Part shown: positions 22,455 to 36,002 of the stretch, piece by piece
Position numbering within the stretch: the first letter of the stretch is position 1
Layout: each line of letters starts with the position of its first letter
Origin: Anticarsia gemmatalis
Lineage: Eukaryota; Arthropoda; Insecta; Lepidoptera; Erebidae
DNA: 64,000 nt
Assembly: GCF_050436995.1 (NCBI RefSeq)
Contig: NC_134758.1
Span: 11,891,597 to 11,955,596, forward strand
Direction: 5' to 3'
The notes under the pieces: generated by a model
The model's input: only the letters and a program-made list of their open reading frames with translations
The model's database searches: none
Told to the model about the DNA's origin: nothing
Program-made: the position numbers and the translations under genes

Positions 22455-23583
22455 TCTATACTTATAATAAATCTGTAGAGAGGTCAATTCTGTACATTGA
22501 ATATATTTAAAAAAAAACCAATGGGGGATGTTTAGTAACGGATACTGATACCGAATCTGCAATTTATAATTTTCTTTTCTGTCTGTCTGTCTGTCTGTCT
22601 GTCCTCCGTCTGTATGTGACGCTATCACGTAAAAACTACCGGATAGAATGCACTGAAATTTGGTATATGCATAGATTAAGTAGTGGAGCAGTTTCTAGGA
22701 TACTTTTTATAGCATAAAATTTCAAAAAAATTTAGAAAATTGAAAAATATACGTAGAAATCGTTTGAACCTGCGTTTCCCTATAGAGACCATTAACGCGG
22801 CGCCTGCCGTATCGATACCTGTTGTTCGCACCAACCAATAGATGGCGTTATAGCTCGCAACAAAGCATGTTTTTTCAAATTAATTTGTTTTGATGGCTTT
22901 ATTGTAAAAAAATACCTTTGAAACATGCTATACATTTATAAGATTTTTAAACATAAATGTTGTATGATATATTACACAAAAATGTTGGTTTACGTGGGTC
23001 CGGTGCGGTCGGGATATCCTAGATGGCAACCGAGTAATTTCGTTTGTTGTTCGCCGCAACTAACAGATGGCGTTGTTGTTCGAAACACATAACCAAATTA
23101 ATTGGTTGCATTAAGGAAATAAATTGTATAGCTATGAAACAGACTACGTGGTAAGTTTTAAAAAATAAACAACGGATGATATATAAAAAATAATTACGGG
23201 TTACGCGGTTTCGGACGTATCATCGCAAGTAAACATTATTACGCGTGTGAAGAGCTCCGGCGCAGATAGGTCTGTCTGTACCTATTATAATATTCTGAAT
23301 CCAGACGGGTAAGCAATGGTCAGTCTATAATAAGGTATTATATTTTACACTGTAAACTGGTACGGATACAGACGAGAGCGGAAAAGAAGGTAACCACAGG
23401 AAATCAGGCCTGCCTGAGCCTGTGTCACATTGTGTGCCCTTCGGGTCCCTTTCGTATATAACCATTAGATGACAAAAGAGTTGTTAGCATTTTTATGTGT
23501 ATCGAGTGCTTCGCAATTCGCGTGCTCAAACGAATAAGCAACAGGACGAAATTCACGCGAGCGGAGCCGCACGGGTCAGCTAG
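22455..23583 (+). mobile_element. 1.1-kb non-autonomous Helitron
   Basis: Starts TCTATACTTATAATAAATCT and ends gcgagcggagccgcacgggt followed by CAGCTAG before T. Contains a (CTGT)n run and the phrase actaccggatagaatgcact. The 1129 bp hold no Rep/helicase ORF. Confidence 0.8.
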
Positions 23584-25118
23584 TCTTAAATATGTGCTGT
23601 TGTGTTACCTACGTGTTACAACTGAAGACAGAGTAACTTAACACAAAACAAGCATGATTAGGTAGCCAATGGTAAGTAGGTACCTATGTATTATTAGTCT
23701 GTAGAGAGAGAAATAAGATACCTACTGTAGTCGAATGTAGATAATACACTCATATTGTTATTATGCAGTAATACGCTACTTTTATGTCGGCATTCTTACG
23801 ATGTACATAAAATGTAGGTACTATACCTAGACAATGACTTATAGCTCCGGCTTACCTTTTGTAAAAAATGACCCTTCGCCACTGTTACATACATAGGTAC
23901 TTGCATTGCATACGGCTGAAAGCCTTGCAGAAAACCTAGCAGCGTGCATCGTTTTTCATTTATGTCAAATACCTCTACAGACACTTATGATTGACAAAAA
24001 TTAGTTCGACTTACAATGAGAAGGGTATATTTTGTTTCGTCTAAGGTTAATGAAGTCATTAGGTACCGATATTTATTCGAATTACGCATTAAATTAGAAC
24101 AAAACAATTATCGTTTTAATACGGAACTTCCCCAAAACTCAAAATTTAAACTTAACGGAAATATTTGTGGCGCGAATCAGCGGGAAGGCGCGGATTAACG
24201 CGCGTGCGCAGCCATCGTCGCGCATAAATATAAACGTGACAAAACGATGCCGGCTCGACGCCATTCTTCAAATTATTCACTGATCTGGGTTAATGCGAAG
24301 GAATAAGGAATTCTTCGGCCAATTATAATTTTGGAAGGTGAAATTTTGTTTAAGTAATTAATGTGTGGATTGATGTAGTATGGTTTAAAATATGACAGCG
24401 CTTGTCATATTTTAAACCATACTACATCAATCCACACTACATCATTCCTACCTGGGACAATTTTTTGTTACATGTGTTAAACTTCTTTTTTGTGTTTTAG
24501 GTGATTTGTATGTTTGTGAAATTTGTCACAACTAAAAATCTAATCAGATTTAATTTCTCATTTATGTAGGCTTACTGTGTAATTATCTAATATAACACCT
24601 GTAGTTATAAGCAGTAAGAAATAAATGAATTAACGGGATTTAACGCAACTTAAACATTGCTTTTGATTTCTTGTCTGGCTATACTGTTTAAGCTGACAAT
24701 GCTGCTTAAAAAATATTTAGTAAATTAGTAATGTAAGGCTGTTCTGACGTAATTTATTAATACATAAATTATATTATATTTTCACTCTCTATTATTAATC
24801 GATTGTTTATTGAATAGAACTTTGTTGTAACAAATATTCGACTAATTAAATCTCAGCGGGTTTTAAAACGACTTAGCTTTCCCTTGCGTGGGCTAATCAC
24901 GGCATTCATGGTGACTGCAGTCAATCTCAGGTCAGAAGTCATTGCAGTGGGAGTATGAGAGAAATCTGCTCTACAAAGTATGTAAAGTGTGAGGTTAATG
25001 CAGGTTAAAATTTTATTCATAATTTTTTTGTTCATTTGATACCTTTACCACTTTGCCCATGAACGTCTTCGCAAACCATGCGACATATTTTACGCCATAT
25101 CTATACTATCTATACTAA
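23584..25118. other. Gene-free; contains the 24.4-kb hairpin
   Basis: AT-rich DNA with no recognisable gene. The hairpin at 24363-24437 is the only clear structure. The short frames at 24016-24198 and 24853-25035 resemble no family. Confidence 0.4.
24363..24437. repeat. Perfect 35-bp hairpin with 5-nt loop
   Basis: The arm at 24363-24397 (gtgtggattgatgtagtatg...) is exactly reverse-complemented at 24403-24437, separated by GCGCT. No TIR-type element ends or target duplications were recognised. Confidence 0.9.
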
Positions 25119-25374
25119 TCTATACTAATATAATAAAGCTGAAGAGTTTGTTTGTTTGTTTGTTTGTTTGAACGCGCTAATCTCAGGAACTACTGGTCCG
25201 ATTTGAAAAATTATTTCAGTGTTAGATAGCCCATTCATCGAGGAAGGCTATAGGCTATATAACATCACGCTACGGTCATTAGGAGCGGAGTAGCCACGAA
25301 AAATGTTACAAAAACGGGGAAAATTTTGACCTATTCTCTTAGGTGACACAAGCGAAGTTGCGCGGGTCAGCTAG
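25119..25374 (+). mobile_element. LEP1-type Helitron with repeated 5' end
   Basis: TCTATACTAATATAATAAAG follows two partial copies of the same terminus (from about 25099). It ends agcgaagttgcgcgggtcag and CTAG before T. Confidence 0.85.
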
Positions 25375-25494
25375 TTTTTTTATAAAAATTCAACACTCTT
25401 TAAATGCAAGTTATATGTACCTACCTATAAGTATTAATGCTTTCTTGTTCAAAAAAATCGGTTCTTCCATAATTAACTTAAAATTCCATAATTA

Positions 25495-25725
25495 TCCTAC
25501 TAATATTATAAATGAGACAGTTTGTGAAGACGGATGTATGTCTACATCTACATTTATGTATACAGGTATACATAAATGTGAATCTTTGTTATTCTTTCGC
25601 AAAAAAACGACTAACAGATGTTGATGAAATTTGGGGCTCTGATAGCTTATAACCTAGATTAATACATAAAATACTTTATACCCGGGAAATATTTTCAAGC
25701 AGACGAAGTCACGGGCAGAAACTAG
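25495..25725 (+). mobile_element. Non-autonomous Helitron (TATAAATG subfamily)
   Basis: TCCTACTAATATTATAAATG at the start and agacgaagtcacgggcagaa followed by ACTAG at the end. It contains a small palindrome around atgtatacaggtatacataa. Confidence 0.75.
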
Positions 25726-26445
25726 TATAAACTATACCTAATTATGACATCCAAAAAATCCCACTGATTGCACAAACCATCCAATTTCATACAAAACCAC
25801 ACCTAAGCATCAAAACCAGTGCAACAACATCATAAACTCATCAACAACGAACATAAATTTACGATATATTTCATACAAACACATCCATTTCCCGAATCGT
25901 GAACATTTCATAGTTAATTTGTTCAACAAATATATCAATGTATAGCCGACATATCATTTGTAACGTGTTATATTTATTTATGAGATGATAAATTTGGACA
26001 AACATACGCCGGGGGACTTTATCGGGACAGGTTGTAAATTTTATGGACCTTAAAACAAACTTGAATTAAAGTGGTAGAATAAAAGTGCTGTGTTTATAGC
26101 GTACGATTGTCGTGTCGGATGGTTGTCGTGTGTCTAGGAATTAGTCGTATGCTGGTCTTTTGGTATATTAATCATATTATTTACAGTCGTTCATACGGCA
26201 GTTCAAGGGCAGAAAAATTATCACAGTTTTATCCTGGAGGTGTTAAAATATATAATTTTCTCATCATAAGTGTGTTTACTCAAATATTAAATGGCTTACT
26301 TAATTTGGATACATATTCACGTAACTTAATCTACACTATAGTAAATAAAACCAATACCTAGGTACACCCTGCTGAATAACGAAAAAGGCTCTGGCGAAAA
26401 CCTCACCGAGATGCACTGACCTACAAGTCTAAAATCTTATAATAC

Positions 26446-26699
26446 ATAGCGGACCCGCGCAACTTCGCTTGCGTCACTGAAGAGAGAATGGGTCATAATT
26501 TTCCCCGTATTTGTAACATTTTTCGTTGCTTATCAGCTCCTATTGCTCGTAGCGTGATGACATATAGCCTATAGCCTTCCTCAATAAATAGGCTAACTAA
26601 CACTGAAAGATTTTTTCAAATCGGATCAGTAGTTCCTGAGATTAGCGCGTTCAAACAAACAAACAATAAAACTCTTCAGCTTTATAATATTAGTATAGA
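26446..26699 (-). mobile_element. LEP1-type Helitron
   Basis: Minus strand TCTATACTAATATTATAAAG to gcgaagttgcgcgggtccgc. The CTAG terminus has decayed to CTAT. Confidence 0.85.
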
Positions 26700-27283
26700 T
26701 TTTAGTAAACAGCGAATACACATATTAACTTTTCAATTTCACACAAAATAGCCCACTACAATATAAAATGAACTTATAAACTCATAACACATATTCAGCC
26801 GGCTATTTTGATCATAAACGTACCATTCTATTTTATCTGCAGAATCTCTTTATCCGCGCTAAGCCCGTTAAGCCGGCCGCGGGCTGAAGCCTGAATGTAC
26901 TGTACGTTGACTAAACTTAGATTACTGACAACTTGTTGAAACTACGAACATGTCATTTGATTTTCATTTTGTAATGGGCATTAGCATCTACAATTCTACA
27001 TGTTGATTACAGCATTTCTGTAATGAAAGCAGTTATATTCGAGACAGTTTATCATGAGTTCCATGATTGAATACTATATTTGAACTATATTTTGTGTGGT
27101 ATTTCACCCCTAATAAATAGTTGAATATTGTTGCTATTCTTATTGAAAACAAATATTGAAATGAGACATCAATAATTTAAATCTTCATGTTACCGCCAGT
27201 GCCTTTAACATACACAATTTTTATTCAGGGTAGGACCGCACAACTTTGGAATAGTGGACATATGACAACCAAAGTATGCAAAA

Positions 27284-27482
27284 TGACTGCCTCCGTGGCA
27301 CAGTGGTTATGGTCGCCACGCCGCTACCATTGCGTCGGTAGGTCCTGGGTTCGATTCCCACACGGGACAATTATTTGTGCGATCTATAAATAATTATTTC
27401 GGGTCTAGGTTGTACTTTGTATCCATTGTTTGTAAATTTGTAAAAGTTCCCGCGAAACAAGAGCAATTTCGTAGTGCAGGAG
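27284..27482 (+). mobile_element. tRNA-derived SINE (family A), copy 3
   Basis: gactgcctccgtggcacagt, B-box gggttcgattccc, acaattatttgtgcgatcta, and tail gttcccgcgaaacaagagca to agtgcaggagttttt. Confidence 0.87.
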
Positions 27483-30230
27483 TTTTTTTTTACAAAAATA
27501 AACGCGGTCTCATAACCCCATAAGGCCACAACGACCTTTAACAAAATTGTCAAACATTGTATTAGAAATCGTATCGTGACTTATAAAACTGGTTCACAAG
27601 TTCTAGGCGTGCCTTGATTGAGTTTTTACAGCTCACCGGTCGTTGTATCGCAAGTTATCAGAACACGTCCAATTACAGATAACGCCAGATCTCCAGATGC
27701 TGTATACATTGTCTACTTCCATCTCATTATGAGATTACTCTCTGTTTATGAGGAATAGGGAATGAATGTGCTTGATGTTTTTATAGGTTTTTAAATACAG
27801 AGAGTTCTTAACAAGGTTAGTTAAATTTACGCTGACGTTTAGTAATGAGTGGTTTGTCAATTTTACGTACGAATTAGATGATGATTAATTAGAATTACGA
27901 TTGATTGTGAAATGCTCAAAATACTCGGACAATCTTTGATGTAATAATAGTGAGAACTCTCAAATGCTGACTAGAATATTAAAATGTTCTTTGTTTGTTA
28001 TTTCGATGAGTTAACTTTTTATTGATTTGGCAGAAAAGGAAGATTTAAATATATATTTTTTTTTTATAACCTTTTATGTATCTAGCCCAGCATCAAAGTT
28101 TAGAATTGAATAACCAACAACCTCACATTTAAAACGAATTAAATTGAACAAAATCATCAAAGGAATAGTGAGAATAAGTTATGATTATTGACAATAAATT
28201 GACATTATCGCTAACTGAAATGAAACAAAGAATTAAACACAATTACTTATATTATAACAACAATAAACGTAATACACATTAATAACGTTTACTCCAAACC
28301 TAACAATATTCCGTCCCATCCTCGGCCATTACTCCCCTACATTAAACCTCTTATACTAATATCTACAGTATCAAATATCGTGACAAATTGTAAAGGATTA
28401 ACTCCCACCCTTTTCCACCCCCTAACCCCACTTTCCACCCTTCAGTGCGATACAAAACATTTAATTAACAGAGGGCAAGGGTGGCTCTTGTTTTATGGAC
28501 TGCACATTCTTTGTTAGATATTTGAATGGCAACTATTTTGTTTATTTATGGGATTTCGTTTATTGTGTATTGTGTTTTTTGGTTGTTTTATCAATTGAAT
28601 AAAGTGTAAGCTTTATATTAAAGGCCTATATTAGGTATCAACACATAAAACTTTTAATTTTCTCAAATAATTATTTAATGCTAAAAAAGTAAAATAGTAT
28701 TCAAAATAATCAAATAATGAAAACATCGTCAAATTCTGATAATGTAATCATTATTTCTATAAACTTTGAATTAAGTTGGTGTCTCCACTGACTTAAATCT
28801 TCTTTAGTGAATTCAATCACTTCACTAATTTTTCTTAAAAGCAAAGATAAATTTGTTTCTTCTAGAGCATGACTTTCATACAATTTTTCTTAAAAAAAAT
28901 GCCATCGATTAAAGCTAGGAGCTTTCTTAACTTTAAAACTATCTTAAGTTCTTCCCAATAGTCTATGTTCCTCTATAAAACCTAACTTCAACACATTAAG
29001 TGTTTAAGAAAGTCCCATAATAACAAAACAACAGCAATAATTGTATATGAATAGTTTAATTTAGTGAAGGACGGGCGGAAATTACACGCGGCCGCACCTC
29101 CGGCGAACATAACCACGTTGTTACTTGTTCTGCTTACGTTGCCTACGGTACTAGCGTGAAATTACTGCAGCCTGGAGAGACGGAGGAAGTACTGCTGAAG
29201 GGAGTTTGGTATTGAAAGGTTTGTGATCGCAGTTTTGACACGAGTAGGAAATGAGGTTTTTGAATAATTTTGGGATTTTATTGGAAAGATTTTTTTCAGA
29301 AAAAGGTAAAACAGGTACAATTTTTTATGATATTTTTCTAAAATCTTAAGCCTAAGTGTTTAAACTAGTAAGAATAAAGCTGCATTTCTGACATCGAAAA
29401 AGCAATGCAATGCAAATCATATAATACATGTTACGGAGACACAAAACTCTCATAGTGAGTTCTAGTTAATAGCACTCATTTACGGAACTAATACATAATA
29501 AGTAGACCATCTTTTCGTTTATACACATTATAATTTATTTAATTAATGTTACATTATAAAAATAAATAACTAAAAAAAAGTACACCATATTGAAAACTTT
29601 ATTCTATAATCCGAATCCAATACAAAATTTGACGTGAGCGATGCTACTCAAAATCCTACTACTAGTCAAAATATCCCGCCTTGCTTTCACAACCACTAAC
29701 CCATCAATCCTCAAACTATCAGCTCTTCTGGACTAAACCAATTGGCGTCATCCAGCAACCTGTCGGCAAATGGAACAGTCCTCGTGAATTATTCATATGG
29801 AACCAAACCGCATCTGTCCGCTTTACATAATGCCCCTTGTTTGTTACAAGAAATGTCTTTTTGATTTCCACGAGAAATGATAAAAATTGTTGGGGAAATT
29901 TTGTGTTGGGTCTTTTGGTTTTGTCGTTCTGTTATCTGTTTACCTGAATTCAAACTGAAAAATTATAAGAGACTACTTATGTACCTACTGTAAAAATTAT
30001 CGTATTTTAAAACGTGACATAAGCACATATCGGTTTAATACGCAAGTTTAAATTTACTTTCAATCTATCAGTGTTATAAGACACACTTGATTATCCAACT
30101 ATACGCCATATTATTATAAGTGAGTTATTCTAATTATGTATTCTACGTATATACTCCGTATTTGTCCTTTCAACATTGCACACAGTAAATCATCTATATG
30201 GTATTGTTTAATAGAAATATTTATTTAAAT
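27483..30230. other. Gene-free AT-rich sequence
   Basis: No gene recognised. A pyrimidine-rich cccaccctttt / ccaccccctaaccccac stretch lies at about 28410-28440 and a small CpG-rich patch at about 29080-29110. Confidence 0.4.
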
Positions 30231-30348
30231 TTCTTGCCATTTCTTCTCACGAGCTTTTCCGAAACAGTTGGTAGATATAAAATACTATAACACTTGATAA
30301 AGTTTACAAAATAAAGCATGTTTGACTTTGATTCGACTTTGACTTTGT
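30231..30348 (+). mobile_element. LINE 3' end
   Basis: ttcttgccatttcttctcac, gagcttttccgaaacagttg and the TTTGACTTTGA-type tail form a common lepidopteran non-LTR retrotransposon 3' end. No coding part remains. Confidence 0.6.
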
Positions 30349-30844
30349 CAAAATCGTGTAAATCGTCTATACGTCATATTCTCAGACTTAAGTTTCAACA
30401 CGGTTACTTAGCAGTCAAAAAAATGCGACTTTAAATTATTTTTTGCTGTATTTTATTTCACATTGTGTTATTGGCCGAATTAGGCATAAAGCCAGGATTG
30501 CCACAATGCAAAACAATAAAAAACAAATCCATTCTTACTAGCACGAATAATAGACAAGTAGGTCTGTATTGACCACAATTACCCATACACTTCTAGTGCG
30601 ATGTGGTAAGCTTCAGTTAATTTGTGGTTAGCAACCAACGCGTTGAGTTTGCACACGATTTGCCAAGCTTTTCTAATAGAGGCTTGTCACTTATAATTGG
30701 GAGTAGAATTTCTGCTATTAACTGGAACTTTAACTATACTATTTATTTACCTACTTAGTCGACTGAAAATCAAAAACTTTGCTTTTTTTCATAATTTTTC
30801 AAGCTTTCGCGATGCATGTTTGTTACATATATTTAAAATAGAAT

Positions 30845-30905
30845 ATGTAAATTGACAACGCATGCCTGATGTTTCGGCGCGAGTTACACTGGCCATCAGG
30901 GGAGG
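30845..30905 (+). repeat. Dispersed repeat fragment (CCGAAACGTCA family)
   Basis: cctgatgtttcggcgcgagt tacactggccat resembles the reverse complement of 34816-34866, where the same phrase reads ttgacgtttcggcccgggtt acaatagccat. Confidence 0.4.
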
Positions 30906-33900
30906 ATATAATATCATGGTCTGTACAGAGATCATAAGCATCTTATTATATCTTAACTCGTTTTCTTAGTATTCGTTTATGGAATCACAGCTTAGAAAAC
31001 GTTCCTCTTCTAGCAATGAAAGTGAAATTTTATAACAAAACATTGTATTGTCTATCCTAAAAGACTTGCGCGCATTTCAAACATTATTTTACTCAACAAA
31101 TTCTTTCCCATCTCCAGTCCACTTCAGAATATTTCAATAAAAGTGTACAATAACACATATATATAATAAAGCAGTACATAGTACGAAGTGGATTGGAAGC
31201 CTCGTTCGTTGCATTACGGCGACGTGACCGGAATCTGGCGGCAAGGCTAGTCTACCAACTGGGGACTTTATTTTGTCAGACTGTTTCAATTTGTTGAGAA
31301 CCTTCCAGAATATTTGTGTGAAGAGATATTGCTATCTGAATTCACTTTTGAAACAGCTGTGAGTTGCATATGATTTGAATTCAAGACGTCTTCTGTTTGG
31401 TTAGATGATTGATAGTGTTGCATAAAATACTAAAAGTTTAGTTTTAAAAAGGTTTAATTTTGTGATAGAGGAGGATTTTCTGAACTGCAATCAAAGGAAC
31501 AAGACTTTGCAACATCTTTTGATATGTGTAAGGGTTAATTGCATTATGCATTTCACCGTTAAATAATTAGTAATTAAAGCCGCTACCAAACAAAATTTCT
31601 TAAGGCACACTGTCTAAGAAGTTAATAAGTTTAAGCATATAACTAGATAACTCCATTTTCATGATTAAATCAATTTAACTTGCTGTCTACTTTAGTAGTT
31701 TTCTATAAAAATACTTAAAAAACTTCAGTACATAAATTTAGTCCTATATTCGCAAGTCAGAATCTCTTTTTATTAGCTTTCTTACTGCTGACCACTGACA
31801 AACTTCCAAGACCCACAGTTTGTGATCTAACTAAAGCAAAACAAACATAAATCATTGCAACAATAGAACAAAGTACAGTGGCTTACATAACGCAATAAAT
31901 CTACGCAACTGCTCTATAAATTCATTACGACTGTACAACATATTCTTTTAATTTGTGGAAGGGAGACAGCAATATTTGTGGGAATGATACAAATTGTTGC
32001 AAGAGTTAGTTTGCCGAGGAAGGAAATTTGATCGGAGTTTATTATTTTAATTGGCTATTGCATGCGTCGAATGCTCTCAAGTTTAGTGTCTCACAGATAT
32101 TGTTATATCTTACTGATGATTGGAATATTAGTCATATTACTTTTTTATTGATAGTGTACTAATTAGTAAATATAGTACAAGTCACGGTGCAGGCGTAAGC
32201 GTGATGCTTTATCTTTATTATAAGGTTTGAAACCTATTCATATTTCAGCATTACTACTGGTTTCGAAGCATACCTGTAATTTCACGATTTCCAAGATCAC
32301 ATCCATTTTCCGGCTTCCAACAAACTAAGCTCTTACGGTTTTTCATGTTTGTTACTTTAATGAACAAATTGAAATCGGTCTACTCACCCCTTTTACTCCA
32401 AGGATAATTAAAATACTCCAAGACTCTTTAAGACACTCTTACAGCGTAATGAAAAAATATAGTCCTACAAACTAACGCATAGACGGACGAACGAACAAAC
32501 AAACACGGCCGGTAACAAACATATCAAACGGTTCAATATAAATTCTATTTCAGTGTATAGTACCGCGAAACACAAAGTTCATTGTGCACATTATTATTCC
32601 GACGAAATCTTAAAGCTAAGCCTATTGTTTCTAGAATCATATTTTCTGCTAAAGTCTAAGCCGGTTTTATGTTTTTATTCTTGTAAGAATTCGTTTTAGA
32701 CTTCTCAATACGGAATCAAAAGTTCCATACATGTAAATGTGTAAGCTTGTTTGTCCTTCTGTTTCTTTCTTATTAAACCCTATGGATGCAATGACAGGGT
32801 GAATCCTGGGGTATGTTATATGTACATATGTTGCTACTGTACACAAATTCAAATATAGTACCCAATATTATAAATACAGAGTTCTGTCGATTACGCTTTC
32901 ACGGCTAAATTGCTGAACTAATTTTAACGATTTAGCTTACTTGAAAATCCGGAGCCATAAAGGTGAAATCTTTATGTAACAGCTGTACGATGACTCTTTG
33001 TCTGTTGCAACATACCCCGTATTATATACAGTTCCGCTTTTATCATAAAGACTCAATTAATTGCATTTAATTAGGGTCCGTGCCTCCCTTGTCACATACC
33101 GTCACACCCTTCCACCCTTACGTGTCGCAATTCAGGGACCTTAGCTAATTGCATTAATAACCGTTATAATCTATAATAAATATAATCATTAAGGGTCACC
33201 CCTAGGGTCTGTTGTTATTATGTTTAATTGAAAATGACAATAGGGAGACGCATGTCAATGTTTAATTCTGTTATGCTGAAGGAGAATGGGTTGTGTCTTC
33301 AAAAAGTTGCCACTCTAGTCCAAGGGGAGGATTTTCGATGTATCTTGTCAGGAAAACAACCGGTGATTCGCCTTAAGATTTATAAAGAACGATTACTAAT
33401 CCAAGTGTTTGCTATTAGGTGCTGCTTCTTGTTGTTGAAAGCAACTACCGATGCAATATCTACTCAAATACCTCCTCTGTTGAAAGTTACAGAAAATACG
33501 AGTACATTATTAATTACTACAACATTTGAAACTGAAAATAGTCAGAAAATTAGGTTTAAGAAAAGACGATTTCTTATCCATACTCATATTTTAGTGATTA
33601 CGATCTTGTCTTGCAATACCGGGCACAGATTTTTTACTTCCAGTCTCTAAATCGCAAAGCTACCACCTTAGGAATATGGGACTAGCATAACCAAATTTAT
33701 TAATAACCGTTTATTGGTAAATGCAACAGGCTTCAAACACCTTCGTCCTTCATGCAATTAATCAAAAAAACATAGCTTTTAAGAGATAAGACCCTAACCT
33801 TCTATCCTAAAACCAACACATTTATACTATGACAGTGTGTATAAGATATATCGTATTGTAAATTCGCTAGTAATGCATTGTAATAGATGTTGAAGTGCGT

Positions 33901-34166
33901 TAAATGTGTTGACGTGTTCCGGCAGCTGACACTACACACTACTGAGAGGCGTCATGTTCAATCAACGTCTAAGATTTAGCACATTGGTTCATCTACTTCT
34001 TAGAAATTGAGAATACGTTCAACGTTACATTTAAATTAAAATATGCTTAATTGCAGTGATTTTTAATAGTTTTCTAGGGCTCTCTTAAAAAGGAATAGGC
34101 TTTCTGTTAGTATGTGGGAATTTTATGTTTCACTGAAAATTGATATTTACAATCGTGAAACTATTT
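30906..34166. other. Gene-free; includes a Helitron remnant and an orphan open frame
   Basis: A decayed TATAAATG-type Helitron piece lies at about 32867-32965. A plus-strand open frame of 140 codons (33228-33650) shows no domain, signal or homology that can be recognised, and begins with TTG rather than ATG. Confidence 0.4.
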
Positions 34167-34220
34167 GGTCGGTGAAAAAGTCTTTTCGCATTTATATAGT
34201 ATGTATGAACTTCCCCGACC
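34167..34220. mobile_element. 54-bp mariner-like terminal remnant
   Basis: ggtcggtgaaaaagtctttt at the left and cttccccgacc at the right are the two ends of the mariner-type element at 61447-61670, joined with almost the whole interior deleted. Confidence 0.6.
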
Positions 34221-34815
34221 TAATATATTATAATTCCTCTGTATCCCATAATCGCTTATTTCCCTGAAGGTTAATTTTAACCTTTAGGCGACCATTAAGA
34301 ATATTACCGGAAAAAAAAACATAATAAACTAGTAAAAGAATCAGTTGGCTTCATTTAAAAACTGTCACCTATCTACCTGCCTCTCTACTTAATTTTATTC
34401 AAATCGGTCCTACAGTACGGTCAATGTAATACACATTACACAGAAAAGTACATAACAAGCACATACAACTTTACAGTTGACGTCTAAATCATACAAATAT
34501 ATACTAAATGATCTTTACATTTAAATTAATTTCTATTTCAATGCAAAACGGAATATTGCAATCAAAGTTGTCCAAGTCGTGTGTGTAATTACTAGCGCAT
34601 ACAGTTACTAGTTATTGGCCGCTAGGTGGCGCTGCACAGTGAGTGGCGTTAGCGCTGCACTCACGCCTGGCCACAATGGACTTAGTAGGCTTGTGTTACA
34701 GTCTAAGATGTGTTTTGTAATGCTATGTAAAAGTTAATATATTTGTGCAAAATAATATATCTAATAGAGTATGGAAATTAACGCTAACATGTAATTTACC
34801 TTGGAATGAAGCCGC

Positions 34816-34866
34816 TGACCATGGCTATTGTAACCCGGGCCGAAACGTCAAGTATGAATTAAATTT
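34816..34866 (-). repeat. Dispersed repeat fragment (CCGAAACGTCA family), minus copy
   Basis: gctattgtaacccgggccga aacgtcaa, the inverse of the fragment at 30845-30905. Confidence 0.4.
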
Positions 34867-35481
34867 CATAATGAATCGTATTAATACTAAGTTTAAAATA
34901 AATTAGGATCCAGTGTAAAATTTCAAAGATCACATGAGGAAATAATCAATGTTATTACTACCCCTACTTTAGAAAAGTATTATATTTTTTCTAAACCAAA
35001 GCACATTCCCAATCACATTTAACATCAGTTTAAATTCCCAAATCTAACTTTCTGCAATCAGTTATTTATATTCTAAGATAAATATGCGATTTTGCCACAT
35101 TTTAGCATAGCACATTTTAACATAGCATAATTCTCATTGGATAAAATAAACTGGTAAGCTTTGTTTCTTCTAACATATATGTAGCTTCGCTATCACAGTG
35201 GAACACAAACTCGCGCACTTCTCGCCGCATCACGGTGTTGTAATTAACTGACTACAGCCATCCAGTGCCACCTATAGCCTCATATAGCCACCTATAGCCT
35301 ACAGTCGGCTATAGTCATTACAGCCATCCGCAGTCGTCTACAGCTCGCTCTTAATAGTACTAATGCAAGCAATCACTTACTGAACTAAAGCATTGCAGAC
35401 CTGCTACTATTTACTATTGGAGGTAGAGATAGGTGCGAATTGACAGTATTAGCGCGTATATTTTGTTGTTTTATGTAGGCA

Positions 35482-35571
35482 TGTGAGGTTAAGGAAGACG
35501 ACGTCAAAGGTAGGGCGCAGTGGAGGAAAAGTGTAAGGAAGGCTGACCCCACCATCATATGGGACAAATAG
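35482..35571 (+). pseudogene. C-terminal stump of a LINE reverse transcriptase
   Basis: Plus-strand reading EVKEDDVKGRAQWRKSVRKA then DPTIIWDK and a stop at 35569-35571. RARW..VRKADP.-type endings are known at the C-terminus of insect non-LTR retrotransposon ORF2 proteins. The frame is closed upstream, so only the tail survives. A (GA)n run follows. The same ending (KADPTTIRNE stop) recurs at 45473-45505. Confidence 0.55.
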
Positions 35572-35765
35572 CCAGGAAGAGAGAGAGAGAGAGCGTATAT
35601 TATAAACTGAATATCATAGTGAGGCATTTTGGAAGCGTCAAAAAGTATTTAGAAAAATCATGATAAGTTACTTATTCGCTTTAATTTGGCCATAAATGAC
35701 AGAAACGCGTAAATTACGCATTAATTTGTTTAAAATATAACTTGTACTTATTATTTTTACAAAGG

Positions 35766-36002
35766 TTAAGCATTGCCATACAACGTGGTAATGCTGCCAG
35801 CATTCTGGGAACGTTCCCGATAGACAGCGATGTGGAGGAGTACTACGACGCGTAGCGCGCTTCCTTTCTTTTATATTCTTAATTTTTTTTTTTATATATT
35901 TGTTTTTTTTTTCGTCAATGTGTATATATAGTTTTAATTTTAATAATTTAATGTAAATATTTAGTTATATAACTTTTGTACTGTATAAAATGTAATAAAA
36001 TT
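35766..36002 (+). pseudogene. LINE ORF2 C-terminal stump and 3' UTR
   Basis: Reading LSIAIQRGNAASILGTFPID then SDVEEYYDA stop (35853-35855). AIQRGNAASVLG-type endings are common at LINE ORF2 C-termini in Lepidoptera. The AT-rich 3' UTR contains aatgtaataaaattc. Nothing of the catalytic domain remains here. Confidence 0.55.
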
